Program-made: the position numbers and the translations under genes | DNA from: Inquilinus sp039594555 | GTDB taxonomy: Bacteria; Pseudomonadota; Alphaproteobacteria; DSM-16000; Inquilinaceae | NCBI RefSeq assembly: GCF_039594555.1 | Contig: NZ_JBCNNF010000256.1 | Coordinates: forward strand, 1 to 10,017 | Direction: 5' to 3' | Length of the DNA stretch: 10,017 nt | Notes under the pieces: generated by a model | Seen by the model: the letters and a program-made list of their open reading frames with translations, nothing else | Database searches by the model: none | What the model was told of the DNA's origin: nothing | Part shown: one piece after another, positions 6,112-10,017 of the stretch | How positions within the stretch are numbered: the stretch's first letter is position 1 | Layout of the letters: every line of letters begins with the position of its first letter

Positions 6112-7043
6112 CCCTTCCGCCGCCGCCGCAGCGCCCGGCGCAGGCCGCGCTGGGAGCGAAGGCGCGGATTGGTCAGCTCGTCGATCGCGTAGTTCAGCAG
6201 CGAGAAGGCGAAGGCGACGATGGCGATGCAGGCTCCGGAGGGCACGAAGGTCCACCACGCCCCGGTCAGCAGGCTGGAGTTGTTGGCCGCCCAGTACAGG
6301 TTGGTGCCCCAGCTGACCGCGCTGGTGTCGCCCAGGCCGATGAACTCCAGCCCCGCCTGGGCGCCGATGCCGTAGACCACCGCGCCGACGAAGCTGGCGG
6401 CGACGATCGACAGCATGTTCGGCAGGATCTCGACGAAAACGATCCGCAGGCGGCTTTCGCCCAGCATTTCCGACGCGATGACGAAGTCCTTCTCGCGCAG
6501 CGCCAGGGTCTGGGCCCGCAGCACCCGGGCCGGCCAGGCCCAGCCGGTGACGGTCAGCACCAGCACGATGGTGGCGTGCCCCGGCGGCAGGAAGGCGGCC
6601 AGCACGATCAGCAGCGGCAGGCTGGGCATGATCAGGAAAACGTTGACCACCAGCGACAGCAGGTCGTCGGTGCGGCCGCGGACATAGCCGGCGGTCATGC
6701 CGACCAGGGTGCCCAGCGCCGTGGTCAGGATGCCGACCAGCAGGCCGGCGCTGAGCGAGATGCGCGAGCCCCACACCGTCTGCGCCAGCACGTCCTGGCC
6801 GGAGCTGGTGGTGCCGAACCAGAAGGCGGCCGAGGGCGGCTGGTTCGGCCGGCCGACGAAGTCGTTCGGGTCGCCCGGCGCGATCACCGGCGCCAGCAAT
6901 GCGATGGCGGCGGCCAGCAGCAGGATGATGCCGCCGGCCAGCGCCTTGCGGTCGGACAGGAGGGTGCGGACCAGGGTGCGGCCGGCGGAGTGCTGTGGCG
7001 CCGCCTGGCCGGTGGCGGCCGAGGACATGGCGGAATCGGTCAT
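6108..7043 (-). CDS. ABC transporter permease, DppC/OppC-like
   Basis: A 311-residue inner-membrane protein. It opens with a soluble stretch of about 33 residues, then a first membrane segment (about 34-54), then the DppC-type periplasmic motif FGTTSSGQDVLAQTVWGSRISL start at 76. The EAA loop is at 184-214 (EKDFVIASEMLGESRLRIV, then EILPNM). The C-terminus ends in a very basic tail (RGLRRALRRRRKG), common in this family. The start overlaps the stop of the DppB-like gene as ATGA, which indicates translational coupling. The stop TAG shares the palindrome CTAG with the stop of the convergent gene on the other strand. In other Dpp/Opp operons one or two ATPase genes usually follow; here none does, so the ATPase must be encoded elsewhere, possibly upstream to the right. 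Confidence 0.93.
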   Translation of the reverse strand: MTDSAMSSAATGQAAPQHSAGRTLVRTLLSDRKALAGGIILLLAAAIALLAPVIAPGDPNDFVGRPNQPPSAAFWFGTTSSGQDVLAQTVWGSRISLSAGLLVGILTTALGTLVGMTAGYVRGRTDDLLSLVVNVFLIMPSLPLLIVLAAFLPPGHATIVLVLTVTGWAWPARVLRAQTLALREKDFVIASEMLGESRLRIVFVEILPNMLSIVAASFVGAVVYGIGAQAGLEFIGLGDTSAVSWGTNLYWAANNSSLLTGAWWTFVPSGACIAIVAFAFSLLNYAIDELTNPRLRSQRGLRRALRRRRKG

Positions 7044-8017
7044 CTGAGCCGCACCCGCGGGTCGAGCCGGATGTAGAGCAGGTCGACCACCAGATTGGCG
7101 GTCAGCACCGCCGCGGTGATCAAGAGGAACAGCCCCTGGATCAGCGGATAGTCGCTGCTGCGCACGGCAGTCAGCAGCAGGAAGCCCATGCCGGGATAGG
7201 AGAACACCACCTCGGTCAGCAGCGAGCCGCTGAGGATGAAGCCGAGCGACATGCCGAAGGCGGTGACGTTGGGCAGGAGGGCGTTGCGCGCGGCGTAGGA
7301 CAGCATGACCCGGCGCATCGTCAGCCCCTTGGCCTCGGCCATGGTGACGTAGTCCTCGGCCAGCACCCCGATCATCGAGTTGCGCATGCCGAGCAGCCAG
7401 CCGCCGATCGAGACGGCGACGATGGTCAGGGCCGGCAGCGCCAGGTGATGGCCGACGCTGAGCAGGAACTCGGCCGTCAGACCCGGCTGCAGCGTGTTGT
7501 CGTAGCCATGCCGCAGCGGGAACCAGCCGGAGCGGAAGCCCAACAGGTACAGGGCCAACGTCGCCAGCCAGAAATAGGGGAAGGAGTGCAGCAGCATGGT
7601 CACCGGCGGCAGCACCGCGTCGGCCAGCCGGCCGCGATGCCAGGCCGACAGCACACCGAGCAGGCTGCCGATGGCGAAGCTGAGCAGCAGCGCGGTGAGG
7701 CCGAGCAGCAGGGTCCAGGACAGGGCGGAGCCGATGACGTCGATCACCGGCGCCGGGAAATAGCTGATCGAAGTGCCGAAATCGCCGCGCAGCGCATGCG
7801 CCAGATAGGTCAGGTACTGCACCGGCAGCGGGTCGTCCGACAGGCCGTAGGCGGTCTTCATCGCCGTCAGCGCGGCCGGGTTCAGCTGGCCGTGGAAGCG
7901 GGCGAAGATCGCGATCGACGGGTCGCCGGGCATCAGCCGCGGCAGGACGAAGTTCAGGGTCAGCGACGCCCAGGCCGCCACCAGGTAGAAGCCCAGGCGC
8001 CGCGCGATATAGGACAT
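7040..8017 (-). CDS. ABC transporter permease, DppB/OppB-like
   Basis: A 325-residue inner-membrane protein. The N-terminus RRLGFYLVAAWASLTLNFVLPRL start is a membrane segment followed by MPGDP (29-33), the hallmark of DppB-type permeases. The periplasmic region (34-97, GDFGTSISYFPAPV) is normal. The EAA loop lies at 221-251 (EDYVTMAEAKGLTMRR, then ARNALLPNV), and the end LDPRVRLR is typical. The variant TLNFVLPRLMPGDP is of the form I associate with sugar-oligomer (cellobiose-type) as well as peptide members. It starts one base after the binding protein stop and overlaps the next permease by four bases, so all three are one transcription unit. Cargo is not readable from it. Confidence 0.94.
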   Translation of the reverse strand: MSYIARRLGFYLVAAWASLTLNFVLPRLMPGDPSIAIFARFHGQLNPAALTAMKTAYGLSDDPLPVQYLTYLAHALRGDFGTSISYFPAPVIDVIGSALSWTLLLGLTALLLSFAIGSLLGVLSAWHRGRLADAVLPPVTMLLHSFPYFWLATLALYLLGFRSGWFPLRHGYDNTLQPGLTAEFLLSVGHHLALPALTIVAVSIGGWLLGMRNSMIGVLAEDYVTMAEAKGLTMRRVMLSYAARNALLPNVTAFGMSLGFILSGSLLTEVVFSYPGMGFLLLTAVRSSDYPLIQGLFLLITAAVLTANLVVDLLYIRLDPRVRLR

Positions 8018-8018
8018 C

Positions 8019-9725
8019 TCAGGCCGGCGTCAGCGCGGTCAGCACCAGCAGCGCTTCCGAGGCGATGCTGGGGCCCAGCAGCGCATAGGGCGCGTCGGCC
8101 GAGGGGAAGCCCTTGAACTTCGCCGTGCTGCATTCGCCCCATTGCGGGCCGGGATACAGCGGGATGGCGGGCCATTCGTCGAGGAAGGCCTGCTGCATCT
8201 CTCGCGCCAGGTCCTTCTGCTGCGCCTCGTCGGCGGTGGCGGCGAACTTTTCCAGCAGACCCTCGATCTTCGGGCTGCCGTAGCGGTGCCAATTGACCGC
8301 CGCGACCTCACCCACCGGCCGGCTGACCTTGCCGGACATCAGCGACTGGAAGTGGTCATAGGGCGTCGGGTTGATGCTGGTGCTGCCGAGCGACAGCTGG
8401 AACGCGCCCTTGTAGGTGGCGTCGTACCAGGCCGTGACCTCGACCCCGCGCAGCTTCACCCGGATGCCGATCTCCTTCAGGTTCTGGGCGATGATCTGCC
8501 CGGCCTGGACCCAGTCGGACCAGCCCGAGGGCATCACCAGTTCGAACTCCAGCGGGGTGCCGTCCGGCGCCTTGCGGACATCGCCGTCGAGGGCGTAGCC
8601 GGCGGCGTCGAGCATCTCCTTCGCCTTGGCCGGGTCGTGCGAGACCAGGTCCTTGCCGGCCTCGATTACGGCCGGATCCTTCCACTGGGCATAGAGTTCG
8701 CTCATGCCGGTGGCGTCGGCCGGCTTCGTATAATCGTAGACCGCGACGGTGCAGATCTGCTGCCGGTTGACGCCCATGCCGATCGCCTTGCGCAGGACGA
8801 TGTCGTCGAGCGGCTTCTTCGCCGTGTTGGCGTAGAGCATCACCATCTCGCCGATCAGCGGATACCAGTAGCGGAAGTGATCGGGGTTGCGGGCGACGAA
8901 GGTGTTCTCGACATCGGGGATGAACAGCTGCATCCACTCGAAATCGCCATTGATCAGGCCCAGCGTGCCGGCGTCGTTCGAGGCGTAGGACGGGAAGGCC
9001 AGCCCCTCGATCCCCGGCTTGCCCGCCTGCCAGTAATTCGGGTTGCGGTGCAGCTCCCAATATTGCGGCTTGAACACCGTGACCTGGGTGAAGGGGCCGG
9101 TGCCGACCGGGTTGTCATTGGCGAAGGTCACCGGGTCGGCGACGTCCTTCCAGACATGCTCCGGCACGATCGACTGCTGGCCGATGGCATAGAGCGCCGG
9201 GGTGAAGGCGCGGCTGAAATCGACGGTGCAGGTGCGGTCGTCCGCGGCCGCGGCCCCGGTCATCGTGTCCATCACGCCGCGGATGCCGCCGGAGCCGGAC
9301 AGGCCCGGATTCTTCTTCAGCAGGTTCAGGGTGAAGGCGACGTCGCGGGCGGTGAAGGGCTGGCCGTCCGACCATTTCACCCCGTCGCGCAGGGTGAAGC
9401 TCAGCCGCTTGCCGTCGTCGCTGAAGCCCCAGCCGGTGGCCAGCCAGGGCGTGGTCTTGCCGGTGGCGGTGCTGAACACCAGCATCGGCTCATGGATCGC
9501 ATACTGGGTCGGGAACAGCGAATCCGGCACCAGCGGGTTGAAGTTGCGCACCCAGGAGGCGGCCTGGCCTGCACCGATCCGCAGCAGCGGCGCGCCGGAC
9601 CCGTCCTGCGCCCGGACGAAGGGCGCGGTGCCGGCCAGGAGACCGGTGGCTGCCGCGGCCCGCAGCAGGCCGCGGCGGGTGAGATCAAAATGTCCCTGTT
9701 TGTGATGGCGAGAGATCGTCTTCAT
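8019..9725 (-). CDS. ABC transporter substrate-binding protein, family 5 (Dpp/Opp class), Tat-exported
   Basis: A 568-residue periplasmic binding protein. The N-terminus has a twin-arginine signal (LTRRGLLRAAAATGLLAG, 15-32) with likely cleavage after VRA at 39. Family 5 features follow: LRDGVKWSDGQPFTARDV (112-129), NPVGTGPF (205-212), RNPNYW (227-232) and DPAKAKEMLDAAGY. The region FPSYASNDAGTLGLINGDFE (244-263) and then W264 resembles the subgroup that binds cello-oligosaccharides, such as CbtA-type proteins; this is pattern memory, moderate at best. The start at 9725 (MKTISRHHK) is chosen because AGGGG lies five bases before it and a Tat signal begins there; a reading from 9797 would translate part of the dispersed repeat. 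It leads a three-gene unit with the two permeases and is probably fed by a promoter upstream of the repeat or by read-through from the isomerase-like gene. Confidence 0.93.
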   Translation of the reverse strand: MKTISRHHKQGHFDLTRRGLLRAAAATGLLAGTAPFVRAQDGSGAPLLRIGAGQAASWVRNFNPLVPDSLFPTQYAIHEPMLVFSTATGKTTPWLATGWGFSDDGKRLSFTLRDGVKWSDGQPFTARDVAFTLNLLKKNPGLSGSGGIRGVMDTMTGAAAADDRTCTVDFSRAFTPALYAIGQQSIVPEHVWKDVADPVTFANDNPVGTGPFTQVTVFKPQYWELHRNPNYWQAGKPGIEGLAFPSYASNDAGTLGLINGDFEWMQLFIPDVENTFVARNPDHFRYWYPLIGEMVMLYANTAKKPLDDIVLRKAIGMGVNRQQICTVAVYDYTKPADATGMSELYAQWKDPAVIEAGKDLVSHDPAKAKEMLDAAGYALDGDVRKAPDGTPLEFELVMPSGWSDWVQAGQIIAQNLKEIGIRVKLRGVEVTAWYDATYKGAFQLSLGSTSINPTPYDHFQSLMSGKVSRPVGEVAAVNWHRYGSPKIEGLLEKFAATADEAQQKDLAREMQQAFLDEWPAIPLYPGPQWGECSTAKFKGFPSADAPYALLGPSIASEALLVLTALTPA

Positions 9726-9768
9726 CGCGGCCCCTTTCGCTCTGGGTTTGAGTGGAGGCCTATCCCCA

Positions 9769-9858
9769 CCCGTCATTGCGAGCCGAAGGCGAAGCAATCC
9801 AGGGCCGCTCGCACCGGCCCCTGGATCGCCGCGTCGCTACGCTCCTCGCGATGACGGG
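9769..9858. repeat. 90-bp imperfect palindromic dispersed repeat (GTCATTGCGAG type)
   Basis: The ends pair over 14 bases with one mismatch: CCCGTCATTGCGAG at 9769-9782 against CTCGCGATGACGGG at 9845-9858. Inner parts also pair imperfectly: GAAGCAATCCAGGG with CCCTGGATCGCCGCGTCGC. This GTCATTGCGAGC...AGCAATCCAG...CTGGAT...TCCTCGCGATGAC pattern is a familiar non-coding, MITE-like repeat spread over many proteobacterial genomes (knowledge from memory). It sits in the spacer 44 bases upstream of the binding protein start and 47 bases past the stop of the isomerase-like gene, where its transcript would form a long hairpin. There is no T-run, so an intrinsic terminator is not obvious. Confidence 0.85.
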
Positions 9859-9904
9859 GTTGGGCCGGGTATGGCGCGCCTTCCTCCGGCATCCGCCAGT
9901 GCGG

Positions 9905-10017
9905 TCAAATCGCCTCCAGCAGCTCCCGCACATAGCGGATGGCGCCGTGGGCGCTGTCGGCCTCATCGGCGCCGATGCCGGCCTCGATGCACAGCGGGCC
10001 GCGATAGTCAGCCGCCT
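9905..10017 (-). CDS. Sugar phosphate isomerase/epimerase-like protein, C-terminal 36 residues (partial)
   Basis: Only the last 36 residues are inside the window: a stretch reading DYRGPLCIEAGIGADEAD, then SAHGAIRYVRELLEAI and a TGA stop at 9905-9907. The pattern Y-x-G-P-L-x-I-E followed by an acidic stretch and a final helix Y-[VL]-R-E-L-L is how xylose isomerase-like TIM-barrel proteins (sugar phosphate isomerase/epimerase family, IolE/IolI-like) usually end; the glutamate in CIEA would be near the metal site. Codon pattern and lack of stops support a real gene. It lies on the same strand as, and 179 bases upstream of, the right-hand importer, consistent with a sugar catabolic cluster. The short length limits certainty. 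Confidence 0.65.
   Translation of the reverse strand, partial: AADYRGPLCIEAGIGADEADSAHGAIRYVRELLEAI

Noticed and set aside
5149..6774. 541-codon minus-strand open frame
   Set aside because: It crosses two convergent genes in the wrong frame; both real genes have better proteins.
8142..9854. 570-codon plus-strand open frame
   Set aside because: It lies antisense to the family 5 binding protein gene, has no recognisable domain, and is of the kind that GC-rich codon use creates; the minus-strand protein is unmistakable.

Overview
The window is very GC-rich. Its coding density, codon use, promoter style (TTGACA-N17-CACGCT), Tat-exported transport proteins and dispersed palindromic repeats point to an alphaproteobacterium, probably of a Rhodospirillales-like (Azospirillum/Inquilinus-type) or rhizobial lifestyle with many ABC uptake systems. 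This is inferred from style; there is no phylogenetic marker gene in the window. I see no rRNA, tRNA, CRISPR, phage or insertion-sequence genes.

Left block (1-4934, all on the minus strand, reading right to left): a polyamine/opine-class ABC importer in the order ATPase (3786-4934), Tat-exported binding protein (2663-3769), a 362-base spacer carrying a large inverted repeat, permease 1 (1416-2300), permease 2 (622-1416), and then a Rieske non-haem iron oxygenase (1-622, cut by the window edge). The last three genes are joined by TGATG start/stop overlaps, so the oxygenase appears to belong to the transport operon. The simplest reading is uptake followed by oxidative attack, most likely N-demethylation, of a quaternary or N-methylated amine, but the substrate is not shown by the sequence.

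Control region (4935-5187): a clear sigma-70-type promoter drives the left operon. Two identical TTTCA-N6-TGAAA inverted repeats, one over the expected transcription start and one 126 bp upstream, look like a pair of regulator sites.

Centre (5188-6111, plus strand): a 307-residue protein with no enzyme domain that I recognise. It has two tandem copies of a HARP-like motif, known from SMARCAL1-type annealing helicases, followed by very basic segments. It is the most unusual gene here. Its stop codon overlaps the stop of the convergent gene in a shared CTAG.

Right block (6108-9725, minus strand): a Dpp/Opp-class importer made of a family 5 binding protein, a DppB-like and a DppC-like permease, tightly packed but without ATPase genes in view. 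A 90-bp palindromic dispersed repeat lies between it and the 3' end of a sugar phosphate isomerase/epimerase-like gene (9905 to the window end). Together with features of the binding protein, this suggests an oligosaccharide or sugar derivative rather than a peptide as cargo.
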